Positions 7,369-14,271 of a DNA stretch of 24,134 bases are shown piece by piece; positions within the stretch are counted from its first letter, which is position 1, and each line of letters begins with the position of its first letter. The stretch spans positions 1-24,134 of IMG/VR virus record IMGVR_UViG_3300037827_001079. One strand, written 5' to 3'. This DNA comes from a virus. Below the pieces are notes generated by a model, which was given only the letters and a program-made list of their open reading frames with translations, was not told where the DNA came from and searched no databases. The position numbers and the translations under genes are program-made.

Positions 7369-7703
7369 GACTTCCCCCCTTTTTCGAAAAAGACTGTTGA
7401 TGGCAACCCGAAAACCGCGGACCAACCTATCGCGATGAACTCGGAACACGCGCGGAGCTGCCCGCTCCACTTCGCCGCGCGAAGGCCTGGGTTCTCTTCC
7501 TGAGCTCGCTTCATGAGCGCGGTCCAGTTCTCGCAGTCGATCAGTTCCGAGCACTTCGAGCAAGCAAGCCAGGGACCGACATCCTCCCAGAGCGAGGGAT
7601 CGAGATCCGGCGTATCGAGCAACAGGTGAGCTTTGGGCTCGTACTTTTTCCCGACGCTCCAGGTCGGCGCGCTGCAAAAATCGCACTTTCCCTCGGCCCT
7701 CAT
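7365..7703 (-). CDS. 112-aa zinc-ribbon-type protein, unknown function
   Basis: This protein begins with an ATG overlapping the previous stop (ATGA). It has Cys7/Cys10 in KCDFCSAP and Cys48/Cys51 in ACSKCSEL, a spacing that suits a zinc ribbon, plus Cys57. The CDFCSAP start followed about 40 residues later by a W-AC-KC segment is a pattern I recall from small uncharacterised proteins in bacteria and phages. It sits among six coupled small genes between TerL and the connector genes. A late accessory or host-takeover role is possible, but nothing in the sequence defines it. Confidence 0.75.
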   Translation of the reverse strand: MRAEGKCDFCSAPTWSVGKKYEPKAHLLLDTPDLDPSLWEDVGPWLACSKCSELIDCENWTALMKRAQEENPGLRAAKWSGQLRACSEFIAIGWSAVFGLPSTVFFEKGGKS

Positions 7704-7945
7704 ACGATGTGCTCGAGTCCATACGGACGCTCGACCGCGGTCGCCGCATCGATCTCGGCCTGGGTAAGTAAGCCGCGCTCGACGAGGAGCTTCGAGATCT
7801 GATCGACGACCTTCGCGACGAGCGCGCGACTCCCCCCGCTATTGTTCGGATGGCGGAGCGCGAGACATAGGTTTCCGTGGACGGCCATCCACTCGAGCAG
7901 TGAAGCGTCGAGCGTGGCTCGCTCGAGAGCTTTGTCCAGGTTCAT
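7700..7945 (-). CDS. 81-aa hypothetical protein
   Basis: This gene encodes 81 residues from the ATG at 7945, which overlaps the upstream stop as ATGA; the GGAG of an upstream CAGGAGTGG serves as its ribosome-binding sequence. The protein appears all-helical, with an amphipathic N-terminus (MNLDKALERATLDASLLEWM) and a second helical region that includes DQISKLLVERGLLTQAEID. There is no membrane segment. I do not recognise a family. It is coupled at both ends to neighbours in the accessory cluster. Confidence 0.7.
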   Translation of the reverse strand: MNLDKALERATLDASLLEWMAVHGNLCLALRHPNNSGGSRALVAKVVDQISKLLVERGLLTQAEIDAATAVERPYGLEHIV

Positions 7946-8151
7946 GATTTCCACTCCTGACAGGTGCAAGCATATTTCGGAAATTGCTCGCGGATCAGCG
8001 CGAGAGCCGGCCGGAGAATCGCGTACATCTGGGGATCAGCGCGAACCGCGGCGTCGGCGAGCGAGCGGAGGAAGCCCCCCGACGGCGTCGGCTCGCCGTG
8101 GATTATTCCGTATATCCAGGGAGCGAGATGCGAATCTTCCGTGGCCGTCAT
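7942..8151 (-). CDS. 69-aa hypothetical protein
   Basis: The ATG at 8151 overlaps the previous stop as ATGA. The product is a small soluble protein with a helical central part (FLRSLADAAVRADPQMYAIL) and a C-terminal CxC pair (Cys62 and Cys64 in YACTCQEW). Aromatic residues near the N-terminus (APWIYGIIHGE) suggest a compact fold. No family was recognised. Tight coupling at both ends argues that it is a real gene of the accessory cluster. Confidence 0.68.
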   Translation of the reverse strand: MTATEDSHLAPWIYGIIHGEPTPSGGFLRSLADAAVRADPQMYAILRPALALIREQFPKYACTCQEWKS

Positions 8152-8339
8152 CGCTTGCCCGCTTTCTTTTTCGGGAGTCGGATGTCCATATCGATCGCAA
8201 CGGTAACGGTCGTCTTGATCTTCACGGAGAACCCCGCGGACTCGAGAGCTCGCTTGATCTTGAGGACGCGGTCGGTCGCGAGCGCGACGTCATAGAGGCT
8301 AATCGGATCGATCGGAGGAGTTTCGATTCTCTCGCTCAT
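8148..8339 (-). CDS. 63-aa hypothetical protein
   Basis: The ATG at 8339 overlaps the preceding stop as ATGA and the stop overlaps the next start in the same way. The sequence predicts a helix (ATDRVLKIKRALESAGF) followed by a run of beta-branched residues (VKIKTTVTVAIDMDIRL) and a basic tail KKKAGKR. This helix-strand layout with a basic tail could bind nucleic acid or a partner protein, but there is no recognised motif. Confidence 0.68.
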   Translation of the reverse strand: MSERIETPPIDPISLYDVALATDRVLKIKRALESAGFSVKIKTTVTVAIDMDIRLPKKKAGKR

Positions 8340-8830
8340 CGAGTCACCCCGCGCGCTTTCGCGAGCTCGGGATACTTAAGAGCCCACTCCTGCCAGTCGG
8401 AGCGGAGCGAGCTCTCGCAAGCCGCGCGCGCGTCCGTTTCTGAGAGCTTTCGCCCGACGAGCTTGTACTCGCAGTCGAGCTCCTGATTCTCGAGCGATCG
8501 CTCGGCCATCCGGCCGGCCTGGGTGTTTTCCGTCGGCGCCGGCGCCGGCGTGTCGGTTTTTTTCTGAGTGCATCCCGCAAGAGCGAGAAGCGCGACGAGT
8601 GCGAACATCGTCCGAGATGCTTTCGCGGCGAGCGCGGCCTGGAGCACGTACCATGCGCGACGCTCGAGGACCTCGTCGATCGAGAGCGGTTGTTTCTCGT
8701 TTCGCTTGAGAGCCTGAGCTTCGCTCATGATCTCGCTCTGTTCGGCCTGTGAGAGCTTCTCCCAGGTGCGGGAGTCCTGATTGCGTACTTGCCAGTTGCG
8801 GAGAGCTTCGTGGAGGTACTTTGTGTCCAT
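8336..8830 (-). CDS. 164-aa protein with internal membrane segment and lipobox
   Basis: The chosen ATG at 8830 has a GAGGGAGA ribosome-binding sequence just upstream and gives 164 residues. Residues 1-70 are charged and helical. Residues 75-87 (MFALVALLALAGC) form a short hydrophobic segment ending in a canonical LAGC lipobox, followed by a Thr/Pro/Ala-rich linker like that of lipoproteins. The C-terminal part has Cys120 and Cys138. A lipoprotein signal normally lies at the N-terminus, so there may be an internal start at Met75 or another start, giving a Rz1-like or other outer-membrane lipoprotein of 90 residues. Alternatively the full protein is a single-pass membrane protein. It is the first gene of the cluster after TerL. 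Confidence 0.65.
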   Translation of the reverse strand: MDTKYLHEALRNWQVRNQDSRTWEKLSQAEQSEIMSEAQALKRNEKQPLSIDEVLERRAWYVLQAALAAKASRTMFALVALLALAGCTQKKTDTPAPAPTENTQAGRMAERSLENQELDCEYKLVGRKLSETDARAACESSLRSDWQEWALKYPELAKARGVTR

Positions 8831-9013
8831 TTTCTCCCTCGTCTCGGGTCGATCCTGAGCTTCGAATCGCCCGCCCAATTACTGATATAAGCGTAATCCT
8901 AAGCGGCTTTAGGAGGAAGAAAATAACGCAGTGAACACTTACCAACGTACACAGTAGCGACTGAGATAATGAGGTAGTAACTAAGGTAATCGAAGCCACT
9001 GAAAGAGCAGGAC
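8831..9013. other. AT-rich intergenic stretch after TerL
   Basis: This 183-base gap is visibly richer in A+T than its surroundings. On the minus strand it holds an 18-base stem-loop (TCCTAA/TTAGGA with a 6-base loop, 8897-8914) and a TATATC sequence that could act as a -10 element, but no good -35 hexamer is visible at the right distance. It may contain a promoter for the accessory cluster. No convincing gene lies in it. Confidence 0.45.
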
Positions 9014-10939
9014 TTACCAGTTTTTGACCCATCCCTGGGAGCGCATCGACCCCCTCGAGACTGCCTCGACCTGGGGGATCGGCTCGGGTTTGACTGCATC
9101 TTGCGGGCTTGCTGCCAGCTCCTCCGCCGTCTCGCCGAGCTTGTTCAGTCTCCAGTTGCCGATCGTGTAAAGCGCGGCGAGGTTGTAGACCTCGAGATCG
9201 AGCGCTTCGTTGCGAGCCCGCGTCTTGATGTACTCGCGGACGAAGTGACCGCCTTTCTTCACGCGCCGAACCCGCTTCTCGCTCGTGAGCTGCTCGAGGT
9301 ATTCATCGTCGACGAAGTGCGGGAGGTGCATATATCCCGGACCAGGGACGGGGATCTTCATGCGCGCGAAGATCCGGTCTTTCGCTGTATCGGTCCCGAT
9401 CGTGTAGAGCTTCACGCGATAGGAATTATTGAGCGAGAACTTCCCGAGGATCTCTTTCCCCTGCTCGCTCGAGCCTTTGAGCGCGAAGATCCGCCGTCGC
9501 TGTCGCGCCTTCACGAATCGATAAACATCGTCGGAGTTGTGACCGCCGGAGTCGACCATCGCGCAATTTATTCGGAGCTTCCGGCCGGAAGCATGCTCAA
9601 ACTCGGTGAGAAGAAACTCGTCGGCGTCGTTCCAGACTTCCCCCTGCCCTGGATCCCCGAAAAATTGCTGATACGCGATGAGCCAGGACTCCTCTTTCTT
9701 CCCCCATCCCTTGACGACGATCTCGAGACGATCCCCCTGGACATCGATCGCGGCCGTGAGCAGCGCGACGCCGGCCGGAACATCGGCGACGTAATCCTCG
9801 CAACGCTTTCGGAGCGTGTGCGATTCGAGCGAGTCCCCCTGCTCTTCCCAGGTCTCGCCGAGTCGGAGGTTGATGAAGGCCTTCATCTTCTCCGGGTTTT
9901 TTTCCTCCGACGCCTCGTGCCACTCCTGAGCGAGCGCTTTCCAGTTCATTCTCCAGGGGGAATAAAGCGCGTTGACGTAGAACCCGACGATCGGCCGGCC
10001 TGGGAAGGTCGGGACCCATGTGCCGGCGTCGAGCATCGCCTGTTTTCGGTACTCGGGGATCTTTGCCTTACATTCCGAGCAAACGTAAAAGACCGAGCTC
10101 GGGACCACTTGCCCGTCGCCGTCGACCGCGTACGCGAGCCGATAGTCGCCGTGATCCGGATCTCTCCAAACCAGCGGTTGAGCGAACCCGCATGCGGGAC
10201 ACGGCACGAGAAAATTCCTCTGATCGCTGCGTTCCCACGCTTTCTCGATCGGCGAGATCCCCTTCGGTTTCGCCGGCGTCGATCCCTTCACGATTTTGTA
10301 GTTCGCGAACGCGTCCGTCCTTCTCGTCCCGATCATGATCGGATCGCCCTCGCCCTCAACGTCCAGGGGATAGCCGTCGATCTCATCGAAGAGGACGATC
10401 GGGACCGGATCCGATCGAAGACCAGAGCCGGCGTTGGCGCCGGTGAGCTTGAGGAATCCCCCAGGGAACTCTTTGAGCGATAGCGTGTTTCCCGCTTGCC
10501 TCGAGACTCGATCGCTCACTTTGATCTTGAGCGACGGCGTCGTCGCGATCATCGGCGTGATCCGCTTCTTCCCGTAATCCTTCGCGTTGTCGATCGTCGG
10601 CTGGACGAGCATGATCGGTTTCGGATCGATGTCCATGAAATATCCGACGATGTTATTGAGCACGGCGTCGGAGTAGCCGATCTGAGTCGACTTCTTGATG
10701 ACGACCTCGTGCACCAGGGGATCGAGGAGCGCGTTCATCATCTCGACCTGAAAGGATTCCGCGCGAAAGGGTCCCGGCCGATCGGTGGTCCCCTTCGGCA
10801 TAATCCGGTTTTTCTCGGCCCACTCCGAGACGGTGATGCTTTCGGGAGGAGCGAACAAAGCGAGCGCGGCCTGTCGCCGCTTCCGGTAGAGCTGGAGCGC
10901 GCGCGAGTCTTTATCCAGGATCGAATTGACTGAGGACAC
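9014..10939 (-). CDS. Terminase large subunit, lambda GpA family
   Basis: This 641-aa protein is the ATP-driven packaging motor and nuclease. The N-terminal ATPase domain has a GpA-type Walker A variant KKSTQIGYS at 82-90 and Walker B IVLFDEIDGY at 181-190 (Asp185/Glu186). Two CxxC pairs (Cys246/Cys249 and Cys286/Cys289) form the zinc-binding insert seen in GpA proteins. The nuclease domain begins near 390, with Asp398 in LTAAIDVQGDRLE and Asp462 in AMVDSGGHNSD as likely metal ligands. The length is normal for GpA (lambda 641). The start is GTG at 10939, overlapping the end of TerS by 29 bases; the ribosome-binding sequence is weak, so coupling is likely. Confidence 0.95.
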   Translation of the reverse strand: MSSVNSILDKDSRALQLYRKRRQAALALFAPPESITVSEWAEKNRIMPKGTTDRPGPFRAESFQVEMMNALLDPLVHEVVIKKSTQIGYSDAVLNNIVGYFMDIDPKPIMLVQPTIDNAKDYGKKRITPMIATTPSLKIKVSDRVSRQAGNTLSLKEFPGGFLKLTGANAGSGLRSDPVPIVLFDEIDGYPLDVEGEGDPIMIGTRRTDAFANYKIVKGSTPAKPKGISPIEKAWERSDQRNFLVPCPACGFAQPLVWRDPDHGDYRLAYAVDGDGQVVPSSVFYVCSECKAKIPEYRKQAMLDAGTWVPTFPGRPIVGFYVNALYSPWRMNWKALAQEWHEASEEKNPEKMKAFINLRLGETWEEQGDSLESHTLRKRCEDYVADVPAGVALLTAAIDVQGDRLEIVVKGWGKKEESWLIAYQQFFGDPGQGEVWNDADEFLLTEFEHASGRKLRINCAMVDSGGHNSDDVYRFVKARQRRRIFALKGSSEQGKEILGKFSLNNSYRVKLYTIGTDTAKDRIFARMKIPVPGPGYMHLPHFVDDEYLEQLTSEKRVRRVKKGGHFVREYIKTRARNEALDLEVYNLAALYTIGNWRLNKLGETAEELAASPQDAVKPEPIPQVEAVSRGSMRSQGWVKNW

Positions 10940-11579
10940 TGAGCGCGCCTTTCAACAATCGCTCGATCTTGACCTGGGAGACGGCGAGCTCGGTCTCGCC
11001 GACGACCTCGGCCGCAACCCGCGGAGGAAGAGCGAGGATCCGAGTCCGGATCTCTATCACGATCGCCTCGAGATCTTTTTGAACCTTCTCGATCGGGACG
11101 AGCTGCTCGCGCTTCTCGGCGAGCTCCATCTCTTTCAGCTCGGCGTCGATCGAGAGCATTTTGTTTCGCGTCATCGTCGCCGAGGTGAGCGGTCCCCCAG
11201 GATCCCCGTCGGCGCCGTCCGGGAGCGCGCGCTCGACGAGCTTTCGCTGGAGGTAACGCACGTACCAACGAAAGCAAGCGATCACGTCATAGAGCCCGGT
11301 CCCTTTCTTGGGGAGTCCTTCCTTCGCGAGTTGCTGGACGCGTCGCGCGCCGAGGTTGAGCTCGCTCGCGCACTCCTCGAGCTTCCCGATCCAGCTCCGG
11401 CCGGCGCCGTCTCTTCGCTCGAGCTCTTTCTGGAGATGGCGAACGAACCAGAAGAAACATTGACCGAGCTCGTATTTATTTCGGCCGAGCTGTGGCATCC
11501 CTTCGCGAACCAGGTCGGGGAGTTTTCGAAACGGGACGTTGAGAGAGCCGGCGAGCTGCTCGCCGTTTACGCTTGCCAT
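10911..11579 (-). CDS. Terminase small subunit (Nu1-like) with duplicated HTH domain
   Basis: This 222-aa protein lies directly before TerL and should recognise the packaging site in phage DNA. It contains two tandem copies of one helical domain, about residues 5-56 and 65-117. Both share the layout of helix-turn-helix, the motif LP-L-REGMP or QLAKEGLP, and a terminal segment FFWFVRHLQKEL or FRWYVRYLQRKL. Such a HTH plus W-V-LQ helix is typical of Nu1-like DNA-binding domains, which normally occur once. A helical oligomerisation and TerL-binding region follows (about 130-222). The ATG at 11579 is three bases after the previous stop. Confidence 0.85.
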   Translation of the reverse strand: MASVNGEQLAGSLNVPFRKLPDLVREGMPQLGRNKYELGQCFFWFVRHLQKELERRDGAGRSWIGKLEECASELNLGARRVQQLAKEGLPKKGTGLYDVIACFRWYVRYLQRKLVERALPDGADGDPGGPLTSATMTRNKMLSIDAELKEMELAEKREQLVPIEKVQKDLEAIVIEIRTRILALPPRVAAEVVGETELAVSQVKIERLLKGALSVLSQFDPG

Positions 11580-11582
11580 AGA

Positions 11583-12974
11583 TTAGGGAGCGACCTCGAG
11601 CTCCTCGGGGATCGCGATCTCGACTGGACCGCGAGCTGCGACCGCGCGTTGGGGATCGCCTTTCAGAAACACGAGTATGTTCTGGTGCGTCTTCGCGAGC
11701 TTCCCCGTCGTCGAGAAGGTCTTCGCCGCTCGGATAGGAAGCGATCCGAGAGCCGTGACGAGAATCGCCTCGTTGTAAAACTCGAGCCCCGCTTCCCGGA
11801 ACGCGCGAACCGTGTCGCCGACAAAATTCAGATAATGCCCCTCCGTGTCGCGCACTTCGCCGACGACGAAACAGGCGAAGCGATCCGCCTTTAGAGCCGA
11901 GCAGCTCGCGGAGATGATCTCCGAGTACGCTTCGACGAACTGCGGATATTCCATCGTCGAGAGATCCAGGGGGTTGTCGCTGTATCGCTCGAGCCCGACG
12001 TAAGGCGGAGAGGTGAAAATAAAATCGAACTGCTCGCCCTTCGTCAGAGATCCCAACCGCCGGGAGTCGCCCACGGTCCACTTCGGAGCGGTCTCCTTCT
12101 TGGTCAAGATCTTCCGAGCCTGTTGTTCGTTTGCCCGGATCTGTGCCGAGCTGAGATCGATCCCGCGATACTTCCGGCCGAGCTTCGCGGCCACGATTCC
12201 GCGAACGGATCCGCCGGCGAAAGGATCGAGGACGACGCCGGCCGGCGGAGCGAACCAGCGATAAGCGATTTCACAGAGAACCGGATCGAAGATGCTCGAG
12301 CCCGTCTGCGCGCCGGTGATGAGCTCTTTCCCCGACGCCTTCGCCTTCTTGTACTCGCCGAGCTTGGCGTATCCGCCGGCGTTCGCCACATCCGAGAACC
12401 CGAGCATGTTGTCATCTCGGCCGAGCTCGCTCCGGATCCCGAGCGCGATCCACGCCCGCTTCCGATCCTGCCACCAGCCGTCGCGCGCGCTGAGGACGGA
12501 GAACGGAGGGACCAGGAACTTATCGGCGAGCCGGCCGGCGATCGCTTCCGAGTCGACGCCGGCCAGGATCCGCTCCCACTCCTCCGTTTCGAATCCGGTC
12601 ATCGACAAGTCGTAATCAGCTCCGCGGAGATCCTCGAGCTCGAGCTTTAACAAAACCTGATCCCACTCGGCGCCTTCGTTCGTGCGATTGTCGGCGATCC
12701 GATACGCGCGGACCTGATCGGCCGAGAGCTTCTCCGCGATGTGGACGGGGACCTCGGCGAGCCCTAATTTGTGAGCGGCGAGCAATCGCGTATGTCCGAC
12801 GATGACGACGAGCTTCTTGTCGGTAACGATCGGTTGCCGGAATCCGAACTCCTGGATCGAGCGCGCAACGCCGGCGATCACTTCATCGCTTCGCGTGCGG
12901 GGGTTCTTGTCGTACGGGATCACGTCGCCGATCTTGACCTGGAGGACCTTGTATCCGTGGCCGTTCTTTTTCAT
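11583..12974 (-). CDS. ParB-like nuclease domain fused to DNA methyltransferase
   Basis: This 463-aa protein has a ParB/Srx-type domain at about 9-100, with NPR at 24-26 and the core motif GHTRLLAAHKLG at 60-71. A linker is followed by a SAM-dependent DNA methyltransferase: AdoMet-binding motif I LDPFAGGSVRG at about 249-259 and catalytic motif IV TSPPY at 321-325. SPPY-type motifs occur in amino-methyltransferases for N4-cytosine or N6-adenine; the target base and sequence cannot be read from the protein. Such ParB-MTase fusions are common in phages and may protect phage DNA from restriction or take part in packaging-related marking. The ATG at 12974 overlaps the previous stop as ATGA. It lies immediately before TerS. 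Confidence 0.9.
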   Translation of the reverse strand: MKKNGHGYKVLQVKIGDVIPYDKNPRTRSDEVIAGVARSIQEFGFRQPIVTDKKLVVIVGHTRLLAAHKLGLAEVPVHIAEKLSADQVRAYRIADNRTNEGAEWDQVLLKLELEDLRGADYDLSMTGFETEEWERILAGVDSEAIAGRLADKFLVPPFSVLSARDGWWQDRKRAWIALGIRSELGRDDNMLGFSDVANAGGYAKLGEYKKAKASGKELITGAQTGSSIFDPVLCEIAYRWFAPPAGVVLDPFAGGSVRGIVAAKLGRKYRGIDLSSAQIRANEQQARKILTKKETAPKWTVGDSRRLGSLTKGEQFDFIFTSPPYVGLERYSDNPLDLSTMEYPQFVEAYSEIISASCSALKADRFACFVVGEVRDTEGHYLNFVGDTVRAFREAGLEFYNEAILVTALGSLPIRAAKTFSTTGKLAKTHQNILVFLKGDPQRAVAARGPVEIAIPEELEVAP

Positions 12975-13312
12975 GACGCACGCCTCCGGCCGAGCTCGAT
13001 CTCGCGTCGCTCCTGGGCGAATCGGATCAGCTCATCGAGGGACGCGAGGGGGACTCGCTGGACGAGCTCGAACGCTTCTCGATTCGTGAGCTCGTAGAGA
13101 GCGGGCTCGATCCGCTCTCCGTCATGCGAGACGATCGGCCGGCCTTCCTGGAACTCGATCGTGATCGTGATCGTTGTCGTTCGCGCGAGCTCGAGGAGCG
13201 CGCGCGCGTAGAGCCATAATCGGCCGAGGGGTCGAAGTCCGAGGACCATGTCGATCGAGCCATCAGCTTTTACCCTACTCTCCGCCTTGAACGCCCACTT
13301 CGGGATCTCCAT
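12971..13312 (-). CDS. 113-aa hypothetical protein
   Basis: The ATG at 13312 follows a GGAAAGGA ribosome-binding sequence. The 113-aa product has a beta-rich centre (ARTTTITITIEFQEGRPIV) followed by a C-terminal helical region rich in Arg and Glu (ASLDELIRFAQERREIELGR). It is coupled to the downstream ParB-methyltransferase gene by ATGA. No family was recognised. The tight link suggests it may act with the methyltransferase or packaging genes, which is inference. Confidence 0.72.
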   Translation of the reverse strand: MEIPKWAFKAESRVKADGSIDMVLGLRPLGRLWLYARALLELARTTTITITIEFQEGRPIVSHDGERIEPALYELTNREAFELVQRVPLASLDELIRFAQERREIELGRRRAS

Positions 13313-13412
13313 TTTTTTCCTTTCCGTCTTCCCACGGCTCGCGCTCCCTGGGTCCGTACTGCCGGAGCAATTCATCGACGCGCCTGATGCAAACCTCTAT
13401 AAAGGAGTCCAT
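13275..13412 (-). CDS. Possible 45-aa protein
   Basis: The ATG at 13412 has TTTGGAGAGCTGGAG just upstream, a good ribosome-binding context. The 45-aa product starts with an amphipathic helix (MDSFIEVCIRRVDELLRQYG) and continues with a charged, Gly-rich tail. It overlaps the next gene by 38 bases in another frame and lies immediately after an unusual stretch with poor coding signal. It is probably real because of the start context, but the evidence is limited. Confidence 0.5.
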   Translation of the reverse strand: MDSFIEVCIRRVDELLRQYGPREREPWEDGKEKNGDPEVGVQGGE

Positions 13413-13636
13413 CTCCAGCTCTCCAAAGTGGAACGACGCGAACGAAACGAAGTCTGGAAACAAAATGCTGTCGCTGGAGAATGCTCGCGGTCGCCGTCAC
13501 CCGCGCGCGGCCTGGGGGGGGGACAGTACCTTGAGCAAGTGGAACGACTGAGCCCCCCATCTTTATCCTCCGTCGCGCCGTCCAAAGCTCGTAGTTGCAC
13601 GCACTTGCATCGCAGCATGCGCGCCATATAGATCAT
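13397..13636 (-). other. Odd stretch with G9 run, 12-bp direct repeat and doubtful 79-aa frame
   Basis: A frame of 79 codons starts at the ATG at 13636, coupled as ATGA to the upstream gene, and is Cys-, Ser- and Arg-rich. Its codons include AGG, CTA, TTA and TCA, unlike neighbouring genes. It crosses a run of nine C residues on the minus strand. A 12-bp direct repeat, aagtggaacgac, occurs at 13426-13437 and 13537-13548. It may be a non-coding control region ahead of the late genes, a degraded gene, or a real rapidly evolving small gene. Confidence 0.4.
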
Positions 13637-13887
13637 GCTTGGCCAGCCGGCGGAAGTGGAGGAGCATGCTCGACGTATACAGGGATGTCGTAGATCTTCA
13701 CGCGCGCGATCGGATGGATCTCGTTTCGCTTTGGGTTGGTGATCATGATCTCGAGCCCTGGACCTTCCGTGGGGAAGATGACGCGGATCCCGATCTCGCC
13801 GGTGAACGTCTCGCCACAATCGATACAGCGACCAATGATGATCGCATCTTGAAAGATTCGGATCGCGCCGGTCGCTTCTTCGGTCAT
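13633..13887 (-). CDS. 84-aa protein with one CxxC pair, unknown function
   Basis: I chose the ATG at 13887, which follows CACGAGGTCGAAAAGA; an upstream GTG at 13914 would add nine poorly conserved-looking residues. The protein has a CxxC pair (Cys21/Cys24 in GRCIDCGETF) followed by beta-strand-rich sequence (IGIRVIFPTEGPGLEIMI) and ends in a Pro-rich tail. It resembles a small single-knuckle beta protein. No family was recognised. It could be a small regulator or a structural accessory. Confidence 0.65.
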   Translation of the reverse strand: MTEEATGAIRIFQDAIIIGRCIDCGETFTGEIGIRVIFPTEGPGLEIMITNPKRNEIHPIARVKIYDIPVYVEHAPPLPPAGQA

Positions 13888-13918
13888 TCTTTTCGACCTC
13901 GTGGATGTGCACACAGCA

Positions 13919-14125
13919 TCACTTGATGCCGTGATTGTTGAGCTGCTTAGAATGCACGATTGGATGAGTCGTTCGGATGTGATCGTTCATCCACGACGCT
14001 GCCAGTGTTCGCCGCGCGGGTTCTTTCGCCTGGGGAAACTCCTTCGCGAGCGAGATCACGAAATCGCATTGCACGCACTCGAAAACGAGTCCTTTCGGCA
14101 TTCGCTTGACGAGATAGCCTTTCAC
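13919..14125 (-). CDS. 68-aa C2H2-like zinc finger protein
   Basis: The start is GTG at 14125, overlapping the stop of the acidic 49-aa gene as GTGA. Cys17 and Cys20 in FECVQCDF and His49 and His54 in MNDHIRTTH give a CxxC-28-HxxxxH arrangement that fits a zinc-finger-like fold with a longer central loop. It is basic overall. DNA or protein binding is likely from the arrangement, but there is no specific family. Its tight link to an extremely acidic partner gene is notable. Confidence 0.68.
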   Translation of the reverse strand: MKGYLVKRMPKGLVFECVQCDFVISLAKEFPQAKEPARRTLAASWMNDHIRTTHPIVHSKQLNNHGIK

Positions 14126-14271
14126 TCGCCGTCCTCTTCCTCTTCGGTGTCATCCTCGAGATCATCGAGCTCGTCGCGATCGATGTCATCGAAATCGGGG
14201 ATCGCTTCCTCTGGAATGTCGTCGAGCTCATCGTCGAAAACGGATTCGTCCTCTTTGATGGTCAAACTCAT
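14122..14271 (-). CDS. 49-aa extremely acidic protein
   Basis: This gene begins at the ATG at 14271 overlapping the previous stop (ATGA) and ends overlapping the next GTG start (GTGA). Of its 49 residues 27 are Asp or Glu and only two are Lys or Arg. Hydrophobic residues recur every few positions (VFDDELDDIPEEAIPDFDD), so part may be helical. Small, very acidic phage proteins include DNA mimics that block host DNA-binding proteins, but also structural and assembly factors. No family was recognised. The double coupling supports it as real despite its size. Confidence 0.7.
   Translation of the reverse strand: MSLTIKEDESVFDDELDDIPEEAIPDFDDIDRDELDDLEDDTEEEEDGE

Noticed and set aside
8899-9099. 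66-codon minus frame overlapping the end of terL with hydrophobic residues
   Set aside because: It begins inside terL without a ribosome-binding sequence and the hydrophobic part comes from the AT-rich gap.
9101-10483. 460-codon plus-strand open frame opposite terL
   Set aside because: High-G+C codon bias produces long antisense frames here. The protein has no recognisable domain, while the minus strand has all GpA motifs.
13888-13918. Eleven-codon frame MLCAHPRGRKE between two small genes
   Set aside because: It is very short, only partly coupled and has no supporting pattern; it is treated as the leader of the 84-aa gene.
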